A stretch of DNA of 64,000 nt from Raoultibacter massiliensis (GTDB lineage: Bacteria; Actinomycetota; Coriobacteriia; Coriobacteriales; Eggerthellaceae). The DNA is taken from contig NZ_LT962671.1 of NCBI RefSeq assembly GCF_900199545.1, positions 2,374,003-2,438,002 on the forward strand, written 5' to 3'. Of this stretch, positions 8,038-15,807 are shown piece by piece. The notes beneath the pieces are model-generated. The model was not told the DNA's origin. It worked only from the letters and a program-made list of their open reading frames with translations, and did no database searches. Position 1 is the stretch's first letter. Each line of letters begins with the position of its first letter. Position numbers and translations under genes: made by a program.

Positions 8038-9984
8038 ATGGAACCGAAACCAGCATCCGCATCATCGCATGCACCCATGAGTCGCCGCACGTTCGTCAAG
8101 ACGGCAACGATCGCCGGCGTATCGATCGCCGTCATGGGCCTTGCGGGATGCGCGCCCGCAGCAAAAAGCGATCAGCAAGCCGGCTATGCGGCCGGCACCT
8201 ACACGGCAGCCGCGCAGGGCAAGTTTGCGCCCATCACCGTTGAAATGACCTTCGAAGACGGCTCCATCGCCAGCGCACGCGTGGTGAAGCACGAAGAGAC
8301 CGAATACATTTCCGATCGGGCAATCGAAGAAATCCCTGCGAACATCGTCGAGCATCAGACCCTCAACATCGACACCGTCACGGGATCAACGCTCACCAGC
8401 ATGGCCATTCTCACGGCAGCTGAAGATTGCGTGAAGCAGGCGGGCGGCGATGCGAAGGCGCTCAAATCAAACTACGAACCCCCCGCGAAATCGACCGAAG
8501 TCGTTGATCTCGAAGCAGATGTCGTCGTTGCCGGAGCGGGAGCATCGGGCATGGCCGCAGCCGTTTGCTGCGCACAGCGCGGAGCAAAGGTCATAGTGGT
8601 CGAAAAGAGCTGCAACATCGGCGGCAACGGCCTGGTTTGCGGGGGATACCTTGAATACCCCGAGGCCCCCGTCGAACTGCGCCCCGATATGACCGAAGCG
8701 CAAAAAGCAGAGGTCGACAGCAAGATCGCCGCCGCAGAGCAATCTTCGATCCCCGCAAGCTACCTCGACGAGCTCAAGCGGCAATGGGCCGACTGGCAGG
8801 CCTCGGGGGAAACGAAATGCTTCGATTCTGCCATCCTCGAATCCGTCGAGTACAATCTCCCCGATTGCGAAGATTTCGACAACTCCCACCAGGTAACCGC
8901 TCGCGAGAAAGATTTCGGCGATTGGCTCGTCGATTCGGGCTTCAAGTTCAAAGAGACCGTCGGCATCGTCGGATACCCTTGGCCGCGCTGGGCCGTTCCC
9001 GCCGAAGGCCGCTGCGGGCAAAGCTACTTCCAATTCTACGATAAGGCAATCGAGAACGGATGCGACGTGCAGGTCATGCTGACCACGCCCGCAACCGAGC
9101 TCATCACGGAAAACAATACGGTCGTCGGACTGGTCGCCGTCGGCGAAGACGGGACGACTTACAACATCCGCTCCAAAAACGGAGTCGTGCTGGCAACGGG
9201 CGGCTTCTCGGGCAATCCCGACATGCTTCGCGAATACAACCAGATCTGGAATTGGTCGGACACGCAAGCCATTCCAACAACCAACTGCTACGGCCATGAC
9301 GGCGACGGCATTACGATGGGCCTCTCAGTCGGGTGCGGGCTTGCGCTCATGCACCTGCAGATGCCCTTTCCCTTCGCCGACTGCCAGAACGCAACCGATG
9401 AAACCACCGTCGGAGACGACATTGATTGCGTGATCGTCAACAAGGAAGGCAAGCGCTTCATGAATGAAGTGCTCGACCGATACACCATGACCGAAAACAT
9501 CATGGCCCAGCCCGACCAGATGATGTTCATGATTTCGGATGCCGATACGAGCCGCGTCGAAGGCGACAAGAACCGCTACGGACGAGACATGCAAAACCTC
9601 ATCGATCAGAAGCAGCTCTACGTTGCCGATACGATCGAAGATCTTGCCCAGCAGATCGGTTGCGACCCGACCACGCTCAAGGAAACCATCGATCGGTACA
9701 ACGAAATCGCCCGCACAGGAGATGATCCCGATTTCGGCAGAACCGTGTTTTCGGAATTGAGCCCGATCGAGAACGCACCGTTCTACGCCTCGCCGCGCAC
9801 TTGGGCCATGCACATCACGACAGGCGGCATCACCACCGACGTCGTCGGAGGCTACCGCGCGCTTCGCGAAGACGGCACGGTTATCGAAGGCCTGCGCGCC
9901 CTCGGCGAATGCGCGTGCGGAATGGCGGGCGTTGCCGTCATGTCCCAGGGTCTCGCCCTCGCAAAGGACATGTTCGGCGAATAG
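8038..9984 (+). CDS. Tat-exported FMN/FAD flavoprotein reductase (fumarate-reductase-like)
   Basis: The 648-residue protein starts at the ATG preceded by GGGAGGAATT. It has a twin-arginine signal SRRTFVK (15-21) ending in a lipobox LAGC (35-38), so it is a lipoprotein outside the membrane. Residues about 50-135 form an FMN-binding domain with the covalent-attachment motif DTVTGSTLTS (112-121). From about residue 160 comes an FAD-binding fumarate-reductase-type domain (VVVAGAGASG, later HITTGGITTD). Such proteins reduce a C=C bond in the substrate, for example fumarate, urocanate or a phenylacrylate, with electrons from the quinone pool; the substrate is not readable here. The divergent LuxR membrane regulator probably controls it. 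A hairpin at 10018-10052 ends the unit. Confidence 0.88.
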   Translation: MEPKPASASSHAPMSRRTFVKTATIAGVSIAVMGLAGCAPAAKSDQQAGYAAGTYTAAAQGKFAPITVEMTFEDGSIASARVVKHEETEYISDRAIEEIPANIVEHQTLNIDTVTGSTLTSMAILTAAEDCVKQAGGDAKALKSNYEPPAKSTEVVDLEADVVVAGAGASGMAAAVCCAQRGAKVIVVEKSCNIGGNGLVCGGYLEYPEAPVELRPDMTEAQKAEVDSKIAAAEQSSIPASYLDELKRQWADWQASGETKCFDSAILESVEYNLPDCEDFDNSHQVTAREKDFGDWLVDSGFKFKETVGIVGYPWPRWAVPAEGRCGQSYFQFYDKAIENGCDVQVMLTTPATELITENNTVVGLVAVGEDGTTYNIRSKNGVVLATGGFSGNPDMLREYNQIWNWSDTQAIPTTNCYGHDGDGITMGLSVGCGLALMHLQMPFPFADCQNATDETTVGDDIDCVIVNKEGKRFMNEVLDRYTMTENIMAQPDQMMFMISDADTSRVEGDKNRYGRDMQNLIDQKQLYVADTIEDLAQQIGCDPTTLKETIDRYNEIARTGDDPDFGRTVFSELSPIENAPFYASPRTWAMHITTGGITTDVVGGYRALREDGTVIEGLRALGECACGMAGVAVMSQGLALAKDMFGE

Positions 9985-10017
9985 CCTTGCTTCGCAAACG
10001 CAAGCCTTCATTGATGC

Positions 10018-10055
10018 AGAAGCCTGCGCGGTGCTGCGGCCCGCAGGCTTCTCGC
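10018..10055 (+). terminator. Terminator-like hairpin after flavin reductase
   Basis: Arms AGAAGCCTGCG (10018-10028) and CGCAGGCTTCT (10042-10052) pair perfectly. The following sequence, CGCTTTGCGG, has only a weak T-run, so termination may be partial. Confidence 0.5.
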
Positions 10056-10138
10056 TTTGCGGCGGCCTGAGAAACCGCCCTCTTCTTCTCGAATCGGTAA
10101 CCGAACATGCACGCTCTTCGCGGGAGCACGCGTTTCGC

Positions 10139-10144
10139 TATAAT
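10139..10144 (+). promoter_or_regulatory. -10 element of the stress-protein gene
   Basis: TATAAT lies 34 bases upstream of the ATG of the universal stress protein gene. No clear -35 hexamer is found at the expected distance. Confidence 0.45.
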
Positions 10145-10177
10145 GTTTTCCATCGGCGCTATCGAGGAGGCAATCGC

Positions 10178-10654
10178 ATGCTGTACAAAACCATAGTCGT
10201 ACCGTACGACAATTCGGAATCGGCCCATGCAGCGCTGCTTGAGGCGATGAAAATCGCCTCCATCGATTTCGACTCGAACGTGCGCATCCTCCATATAGTC
10301 GATACCGAACAACGCGTGATCGACAAGCTCGAGGAAAAGAGCGGAATGCCCGATGCTCCTAAGCCCTCGTCGGAAGCGCTAAGGGCGCTGTTCGACGAAG
10401 TAATCCGCGAAGCCGATGCCGAACTGCACGATCGCATCGACCCGGTCATCGCCGCCGGAGGCAATCGGGTAAGCATCGACATCGTCGAAGAGACGCTTCC
10501 CGGCGACCAGATCGTCGCTTACGCGAAAGAGCATGGCGCCGACCTCGTAATCATGGGATCGCGCGGCCTGGGCGCTTTGCGCGGCATCCTCGGCAGCGTC
10601 AGCAACCATGTGCTCCGCACCGCGCCTATGCCCGTCATGATCGTCAAGCAGTAA
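10178..10654 (+). CDS. Universal stress protein (UspA family)
   Basis: The 158-residue protein has a single Usp domain. The N-terminus MLYKTIVVPYDNSESA is the usual first strand and loop, and the ATP-binding signature G-x2-G-x(8-9)-G-S appears near the end as GSRGLGALRGILGS. Proteins with this signature bind ATP and help cells survive starvation or redox stress in the cytoplasm; the exact role is not known. The start follows CGAGGAGG, seven bases before the ATG. The YdcF-like gene begins 17 bp after its stop, so the two are probably co-transcribed. Confidence 0.9.
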   Translation: MLYKTIVVPYDNSESAHAALLEAMKIASIDFDSNVRILHIVDTEQRVIDKLEEKSGMPDAPKPSSEALRALFDEVIREADAELHDRIDPVIAAGGNRVSIDIVEETLPGDQIVAYAKEHGADLVIMGSRGLGALRGILGSVSNHVLRTAPMPVMIVKQ

Positions 10655-10671
10655 CCGAACTTGCTTGCGCC

Positions 10672-11742
10672 ATGAACGTCATCGCCCTATCGCTCGTTGC
10701 AACGGCAATCCTTTTCGTCTTGTTTTTGCTGGTGTATCGCACAAACAAGACGAGTCTTCTTTCAGGATTTACGTTTGGCGCGTTCCTTTTCGCGATGATC
10801 TCGACCTACGCGATCATCGTCATAACCTATCCCGAAAGCCCGTTTCTCCTCTACCCGCTTATCGCACTTTTCGGGCTTGCCCTCATCGTACCCCTCTTCG
10901 GAATATACATCCTGATTGCCTTTTTGCTGCACAATGCTCGCACCGTGTTTCGCAAGGAAGGGCGCTCGCTTTCCAATTCCCTGACGCTCATCGCCGCCAT
11001 AGGCATCATCGTGCTTCTGCTTGTTTCTTGGGCAATGTCGTCCCAATCGCTGCCGATGTGGCTGCAAGCCCTTTGGGCAGGCGTTCTTTCGATCGTGACA
11101 ATCTACACCTTCGTTGTGTTCGTCTTCCTTACCACTTCCGCCCTCTGCTCGATTGCTCACCCGAGGAAGGACAAGGATTACATCATCGTGCTGGGAAGCG
11201 GCCTCATCGACGGTCGCGTTACCCCGCTGCTCGCAGGACGGATTCGCCGCGCAATCCAATTCGCCCGCAAACAGGAGAAGATAACAGGCAAGCTCCCCGT
11301 GCTCGTCATGTCGGGCGGCCAAGGAGCCGATGAACCCCTTCCCGAGTCCGAAGCGATGGTCGCCTTCGCCCTTGCAGCCGGATACGATGCCGAGCATCTG
11401 ATCGCCGAAACGAAATCGACCAACACCGCCGAAAACATGGCGTTTTCGAAAGCGATCATGGACACGCGCTCGCCACAGGGATATCGGGCCATATTCTCGA
11501 CCAGCAGCTACCACGTGATGAGAGCGGGCATCTACGCCCGCAGGGCGGGACTCAAGATCGACGGGATCGGCGCACCGACGGCATGGTATTACCTTCCGAA
11601 CGCACTGCTCAGAGAATTCATCGCACTGCTGGTCATGCGCAAGAAACGCTTCGTCGCCGTGGTCATTGCCGTGTTTCTGCTGACGGCGATCACTTACGGA
11701 CTTCCCTACTACCTGCTGCAAATGCTCGAAGCAGCCACATAG
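10672..11742 (+). CDS. YdcF/SanA family (DUF218) membrane protein
   Basis: Of 356 residues, the first 160 form about four to five membrane helices. A DUF218 domain follows, with YIIVLGSGLIDGRVTPLLAGR, then VMSGGQGADEPLPESEAM and STSSYHVMRA. A last helix lies near the C-terminus. This arrangement matches the YdcF-like proteins that E. coli SanA also belongs to, which are linked to envelope barrier function; the biochemical activity of the domain is not established. The gene follows the stress protein gene closely. A 190-bp gap with a new TATGAT element separates it from the encapsulin unit. Confidence 0.8.
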   Translation: MNVIALSLVATAILFVLFLLVYRTNKTSLLSGFTFGAFLFAMISTYAIIVITYPESPFLLYPLIALFGLALIVPLFGIYILIAFLLHNARTVFRKEGRSLSNSLTLIAAIGIIVLLLVSWAMSSQSLPMWLQALWAGVLSIVTIYTFVVFVFLTTSALCSIAHPRKDKDYIIVLGSGLIDGRVTPLLAGRIRRAIQFARKQEKITGKLPVLVMSGGQGADEPLPESEAMVAFALAAGYDAEHLIAETKSTNTAENMAFSKAIMDTRSPQGYRAIFSTSSYHVMRAGIYARRAGLKIDGIGAPTAWYYLPNALLREFIALLVMRKKRFVAVVIAVFLLTAITYGLPYYLLQMLEAAT

Positions 11743-11931
11743 GCGATCGGCAACCGCCCGCAACCCTATATCACACAATCATGCATATGAAATCACGAAA
11801 CGGTGTCAGCGCCAGCACCGTTCGGGAACGCTCTTCGCATTCGCCCTGCCGCGAGCCTATGATGGTTCAATGGCGAAAGAACCCGAAGCTTTGCAGCCGC
11901 GCGCCCGAAGCGAAGAAAGAAGGAGACCATC

Positions 11932-12285
11932 ATGCCGTCATTTGCGAACCCCTTTGCAGGCAACGTCGACCGTAAGATGTCGAACGCCGAACTCATGCAG
12001 GCCCTTCGCCTCGATATCGCAGGCGAGCTCGAGGCGATTTACCTTTACGAATCCCACTACTTGGCAACCGACGATCCCGCTGCCAAAAAAGTGCTCGCCG
12101 ACATCCGCGACGAAGAAAAAGCCCACATGGGAGAACTCATCACCCTCATGCGCTACCTCGATCCAAAGGAAACCGAACTGTTCTTGGATGGCGAAGGCGA
12201 AGTCAACGAAATGCTCGAAGACCTGAGGATCGATGCCGCCCCGAAGCCCGCATCAGGCCCGACCGTCGGCGACCTTTCCGAATAA
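11932..12285 (+). CDS. Encapsulated ferritin-like cargo protein
   Basis: The 117-residue protein is almost all helical and carries the di-iron ligand pattern GELEAIYLYESH and DIRDEEKAH, as in the encapsulated ferritins (EncFtn) and rubrerythrin-like two-helix proteins that oxidise Fe2+. The C-terminus is a flexible Pro/Ala stretch ending PTVGDLSE, which matches the short targeting peptide that docks cargo inside encapsulin shells. The shell gene follows 21 bp later. A very strong ribosome binding site (AAGGAG) and a TATGAT element at 11858-11863 precede the gene. It should load into the shell and mineralise or detoxify iron. Confidence 0.88.
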   Translation: MPSFANPFAGNVDRKMSNAELMQALRLDIAGELEAIYLYESHYLATDDPAAKKVLADIRDEEKAHMGELITLMRYLDPKETELFLDGEGEVNEMLEDLRIDAAPKPASGPTVGDLSE

Positions 12286-12306
12286 CCCGAACAGGAAGTG
12301 ATCACT

Positions 12307-13119
12307 ATGGATTATCTGGCACGCGAAAGCGCCGATCTGCCCGAGGCCCTCTGGCAGCAGATCGACAAAACCGTCATCGACGCAATCAAGGAACAGATCG
12401 TCTGCCGACGCTTTCTCAAGCTATTCGGCCCCATCGGCCCCGGCCCCACCTCGGTCGCAGTTGACGGCGTTGCGAAGGAAGAAGTGCTCGAAAACGGGCT
12501 CGGCCGCATCGTCGGCCGCACGCAGCTCGAACTTCCCATGATCTTCGAAGATTTCACCATCCTCGGACGGGATCTCGAATATGCCAAGCAAACAGGCTAC
12601 CCGCTTGATCTGTCAAGCGCTGCTCGCGCCGCCAAACAGGCAGCGCGTCGCGAGGACGAGCTGATTCTGCTCGGCAACTCCACTCTGGGAACCCAAGGGC
12701 TCGTGAACGCCAAGGGCGCGGCCAAAATCAAGAAAACCGATTGGAAGCAAGGAGAAAACGGCTATGCCGACGTAGCGAAGGCGGTCGCCGAACTGGCGAA
12801 AAACGGCTATCTCGGACGCTACGCTCTCGTAGTGAGCCCCGACGTGTATCTCGATCTGCAGCGCTTGCAGCCCTCGCTCGGCATGCTCGAAATCGACCGC
12901 GTGAAAAAGCTTATCGGCGACAACGTGTACATGTACGGGAGCTTCGGCACCGGCAAGGCCGTTCTCGTCTGCGCCGAACCCGAATACATCGACCTCGCCG
13001 TAGGCCTCGACTTCTCGGTGGGCTATGTTGAGCTCGCAGACTTCAACCACCACTTCCGCGTTATGGAAACCGCTGCGCTGCGCATCAAAGATCCACGCGC
13101 TATCGTCGTATTCTCGTAA
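12307..13119 (+). CDS. Encapsulin shell protein, family 1
   Basis: The 270-residue protein has the length and start (MDYLARESADL) of family 1 encapsulins, which have the HK97 phage capsid fold and self-assemble into protein nanocompartments. Typical elements are FDLSS-like PLDLSSAARAAKQAA, the E-loop region around residues 50-75, and the C-terminal ADFNHHFRVMETAALRIKDP. The frame can be read from a GTG at 12298, but that GTG is part of the AGGAAGTG ribosome binding site, so the ATG at 12307 is preferred. It forms a two-gene operon with its ferritin-like cargo, closed by the terminator at 13141-13172. The container stores iron and protects against oxidative stress. Confidence 0.92.
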   Translation: MDYLARESADLPEALWQQIDKTVIDAIKEQIVCRRFLKLFGPIGPGPTSVAVDGVAKEEVLENGLGRIVGRTQLELPMIFEDFTILGRDLEYAKQTGYPLDLSSAARAAKQAARREDELILLGNSTLGTQGLVNAKGAAKIKKTDWKQGENGYADVAKAVAELAKNGYLGRYALVVSPDVYLDLQRLQPSLGMLEIDRVKKLIGDNVYMYGSFGTGKAVLVCAEPEYIDLAVGLDFSVGYVELADFNHHFRVMETAALRIKDPRAIVVFS

Positions 13120-13140
13120 ACCCGTTTTAGCGCCACAGAG

Positions 13141-13172
13141 AAGGCCGCTGGAAAACCGGCGGCCTTTCCCTT
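13141..13172 (+). terminator. Terminator of the encapsulin operon
   Basis: An 11-bp GC-rich stem (AAGGCCGCTGG and its complement) with an AAA loop lies 22 bp after the shell gene and is followed by TCCCTTTG. It probably also limits transcription arriving from the other side. Confidence 0.75.
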
Positions 13173-13250
13173 TGAGCGAACCCTCGTCTCGCGCAAAGAC
13201 GAGCAATCTGGACTCGCATGAGCGAACAGAGTAAGTAAGGGATGATCCGC

Positions 13251-14000
13251 CTACTTTTCGATCATCTTCTTGATGTACGAGACATCGAGCACGTTTACTG
13301 TCACGAACTTCCCTTTGTAGAACACGGCCCAGTTATTGAAGACGCAGGGCAGTTCTTTTGCTTTTTGCAGGGAATCCACCTGAATCAGCGATGCAGGAAC
13401 GTCGTTGGATTCGCAATACTCGCGAATCTTTTCGATATTCTGGTAGATATAGGGGCATTGCATATCGTAGTAGATCGTCAGTTCTTCGCTTTCGATCTCT
13501 TGCTTTCTGGCATTTGGAGCGAACGCGGGCTTCGTGCCATCGAACGACAGTGCAAGCAGCTCGTATCCATCGTCAGTGGAATCCACAACCTCGAAACCGA
13601 ACTTCTTCGCGAACGATTGGTCGGTGAGCCACCCCTTCTGCTTTTTCGCGCCGAGCAGGCATACGCCGGATTTGCCCTTCTCCTTGGCGTCGGCCAGGCA
13701 ATGCTTCATCAGCGCCTCCCCGTACCCCTTGCCCTTGAAACTTCCATACGTCCACAGGCAGTACAGGTAGTAGTAGTTATCGCCGACGATGGGAACCCAA
13801 GCCGTTTCCAGGGGAGCGTATTCGATGAAAACCGTTGCTTTTGCGTTGAGCTTTCTGAAAACATGGCCTTCGCTCAACCGATCCGAAAGCCATTGCCGCT
13901 TCGCTTCGACACCGGGATGAAGCTTCTTGGTGCGGATGATGCAGCACAGATGCTCGCTGGCTAGATTCTCTGGAGTGAGGTTTACGAAATCGGCGTCCAC
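13251..14000 (-). CDS. GNAT acetyltransferase, YoaP type
   Basis: The protein has an N-terminal GNAT domain with ENLASEHLCCII and the acetyl-CoA loop FKGKGYGEALM, followed by a C-terminal YoaP-like domain containing YYDMQCPYIYQNIEKI. The latter is a thioredoxin-like arrangement with a single Cys-Pro. It should transfer an acetyl group from acetyl-CoA to an unknown acceptor. The start is uncertain: an ATG at 14006 immediately follows GAGG with no spacing, while the GTG at 14000 has the ideal six bases and gives 249 residues beginning MDADFVNLTPENL, like the family. The open frame extends to 14075. The gene stands alone between terminators. Confidence 0.82.
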   Translation of the reverse strand: MDADFVNLTPENLASEHLCCIIRTKKLHPGVEAKRQWLSDRLSEGHVFRKLNAKATVFIEYAPLETAWVPIVGDNYYYLYCLWTYGSFKGKGYGEALMKHCLADAKEKGKSGVCLLGAKKQKGWLTDQSFAKKFGFEVVDSTDDGYELLALSFDGTKPAFAPNARKQEIESEELTIYYDMQCPYIYQNIEKIREYCESNDVPASLIQVDSLQKAKELPCVFNNWAVFYKGKFVTVNVLDVSYIKKMIEK

Positions 14001-14113
14001 GGACATCCTCGTTTCAAATCGAAGTGTTCTTCCATTATGCCGCAACATCGCTTCGATCGATGATTTTGCTTGCATTTATCCATGCTCACGCCGCCCGCCA
14101 AACTAAGCACTAA

Positions 14114-14359
14114 AGAAATCCCAGTTCAGGTGACTGGACAGAAGCTTACCAAATCAAGAACTTCTTACATTCCGCAGGACTGTCGAGACAATTTGGCAAA
14201 ATCGACCCTTTGGCGTGCACGAATCCCAAAGGTTATCAGGGGAAGCTTCTCGAAATGACGTATCGAGACGCTTCGAGCATCGGGAAGCGAGCTCTACCGC
14301 AAGAAGAAGCCCACCACGATTTCGCAGGGTCCTACAAGGTTTCGTCGGAAAGCTTCTGA
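14114..14359 (+). pseudogene. Start-less open frame, possible gene remnant
   Basis: After a stop at 14111-14113 a frame of 81 codons stays open to TGA at 14357-14359. It has no start codon with a ribosome binding site in its first half, yet reads like protein, for example SGDWTEAYQIKNFLHS and RALPQEEAHHDFAGSY. The end overlaps the 3' end of the DUF2975 gene on the other strand. I do not recognise the family. It may be the 3' remnant of a gene lost when the lower-GC patch 14070-15400 was inserted or deleted, or it may be chance. Confidence 0.3.
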
Positions 14360-14877
14360 AGAATCCTCGCATAATCAAAGATAACTGAAAGTCCCAAAAG
14401 AATGCCGGCAATAACGATCTCTCCCGCATTGATGGGAATAAGGGTTGTCTCCCCTGACGATGGCAATATGCCCACGGTCGCCTGCCCATATTGCGCAAAC
14501 CAAGGAAGCCCAACTGCGCCAAGCGTACTAAGAAGAACGTCAATCAGAAGCAGCAGCGCCGCAATCCGAATCACCCTAGACTGACGCCGAGAAAAGGGTT
14601 CGTCACCTTTCTTGAGTGCAGCAAAAACACTTGAGCCAATCAAAAGGCAGACGATTCCAATACCATCGGTGATGACAATAAGAACAATCTTTGCGACGGC
14701 TTGAAATATCCCATTAGATGATTCGGCGCTAAGCGCAGCAACGGCTGCCCCGATCTTGACAACAAGCAACACGGAGAGCAAGCAAGCAAATGCGATCAAG
14801 AATAGCCTAATCATTCCGCTAATCATCATCAACCGACGCAAAGCTTTCTCGGTTTCAAGCATATCCTCGTTGACCAT
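14332..14877 (-). CDS. DUF2975 membrane protein
   Basis: The 181-residue protein has four hydrophobic helices. It ends with IFDYARILQKLSDETL, the characteristic C-terminal signature of DUF2975 proteins (which usually end in SDETL). The function of the family is unknown; members are commonly paired with a small YozG-type regulator, and one lies nearby at 15411. The ATG is preceded by GGGGAG at short distance. A sequence repeated upstream of the 27-residue peptide gene (GTAACTGCTACTTTT at 14904-14918) lies just before it, suggesting shared control. Base composition is more AT-rich than the flanks, which suggests transfer. Confidence 0.75.
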   Translation of the reverse strand: MVNEDMLETEKALRRLMMISGMIRLFLIAFACLLSVLLVVKIGAAVAALSAESSNGIFQAVAKIVLIVITDGIGIVCLLIGSSVFAALKKGDEPFSRRQSRVIRIAALLLLIDVLLSTLGAVGLPWFAQYGQATVGILPSSGETTLIPINAGEIVIAGILLGLSVIFDYARILQKLSDETL

Positions 14878-14978
14878 AACTCCCCATTCATATTTAGACG
14901 AACGTAACTGCTACTTTTCACATGCGTAAGCCAATTACTAACTAATTAAGAATACAGAAGCCCGGTACAAAGTAGCAA

Positions 14979-15030
14979 CAAAAAAAATGAACCTTGCTGC
15001 AATCGCCTAAGCCTCTTTGCAACAAGGTTC
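14979..15030 (-). terminator. Strong terminator of the 27-residue peptide gene
   Basis: Arms 14989-15002 and 15017-15030 form a 14-position stem with one mismatch, and on the minus strand it is followed by ATTTTTTTTG. It lies 18 bp after the stop of the small gene and before the DUF2975 gene. Confidence 0.88.
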
Positions 15031-15048
15031 TCGACGCACGAACGCACC

Positions 15049-15132
15049 TTAGAGGCCGATGCTCAGGCAAACCCCAGCCCAACCGATGACCGTGCATGAT
15101 CCGTACGGCGTTGCATCACTATGAAACAGCAT
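15049..15132 (-). CDS. 27-residue peptide gene, possible modified or signalling peptide
   Basis: The 28-codon frame begins at ATG 15132, preceded by AGGGGAG at ideal spacing, and ends TAA at 15049-15051. It has its own promoter (15179-15206) and a strong terminator (14979-15030), so it is a complete transcription unit. The peptide has no Lys or Arg. The N-terminal part is MLFHSDATPYG and the rest is hydrophobic and rich in Gly, with two cysteines nine apart in SCTVIGWAGVC. That spacing and composition recall the cores of small thioether or disulfide peptides such as sactipeptides, but no modifying enzyme is seen nearby. DUF2975 and a YozG-type regulator flank it and may be immunity and control. 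I do not recognise a family, so function is open. Confidence 0.6.
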   Translation of the reverse strand: MLFHSDATPYGSCTVIGWAGVCLSIGL

Positions 15133-15178
15133 TTGACTCCCCTTTCGATTCTAATTGCAGTTACATGTATGACTAAAG

Positions 15179-15206
15179 TATATAGCCATGGCTAGCACAC
15201 AAGCAA
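15179..15206 (-). promoter_or_regulatory. Promoter of the 27-residue peptide gene
   Basis: On the minus strand TTGCTT (15201-15206) and TATATA (15179-15184) are 16 bp apart, about 47 nt before the ATG. The -35 overlaps a motif (GCAACTGCTATTTTAT, 15203-15218) that recurs before the DUF2975 gene, and is a plausible repressor site. Confidence 0.6.
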
Positions 15207-15410
15207 CTGCTATTTTATCGTTTGGCATTCAATCGATAATGGGTAACGTAAAACAAAAGCTTCGAGTATTGCTTTTACCTGTTTGACGTGATGATATGCG
15301 GGCGACTATCATTGCGATAGCAATAATCAAACCTTTTCGATCAGCTTTTACGCAAAACAAGCACGCCCTTTGCATGCAAACCCACACCGTATGGATAGAG
15401 AGAGGCGATC

Positions 15411-15650
15411 ATGCCGATAATCATGAGACTCGACAAGATAATGGCCGATCGAAAAATGCTGCTGAAAGATCTTGCCGATGAAATAGGGATAAGCCACGTC
15501 AATCTTTCGAGAATCAAAACCGGCAAGGGCAAAGCCATCCGCTTCACAACGCTCAACTCCCTGTGCAGAGCCCTCAACTGCCAGCCAGGCGATCTCATGG
15601 AATTCGTTCCCGACGGAAACGTTTCCGAAGGCGGCCCCACCCCAACGTAA
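15411..15650 (+). CDS. YozG-type Cro/CI helix-turn-helix regulator
   Basis: The 79-residue protein is a single HTH domain with LKDLADEIGISHVNLSRIKT as the helix-turn-helix and LCRALNCQPGDLMEFVPDG as the family-typical end. Small regulators of this type are usually next to DUF2975 genes. The ATG at 15411 has AGAGAGG five bases upstream. It is divergent from the peptide gene and DUF2975, with which it shares the lower-GC patch, and probably represses them and itself. Confidence 0.85.
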   Translation: MPIIMRLDKIMADRKMLLKDLADEIGISHVNLSRIKTGKGKAIRFTTLNSLCRALNCQPGDLMEFVPDGNVSEGGPTPT

Positions 15651-15807
15651 ACGCACGGCGACCCCGCCGAAGCGAGGGTCGCACGACGCGGTCTCTTGGG
15701 AGCCGCATAGGTACGCAGGCGATCCGATCGGGAGGGAGGAGGAGCATCGGATGCGCCCGGTACGTGAATGGTTTTCGTTGATTTCGACCGAGCCGAAACC
15801 AATGCCG

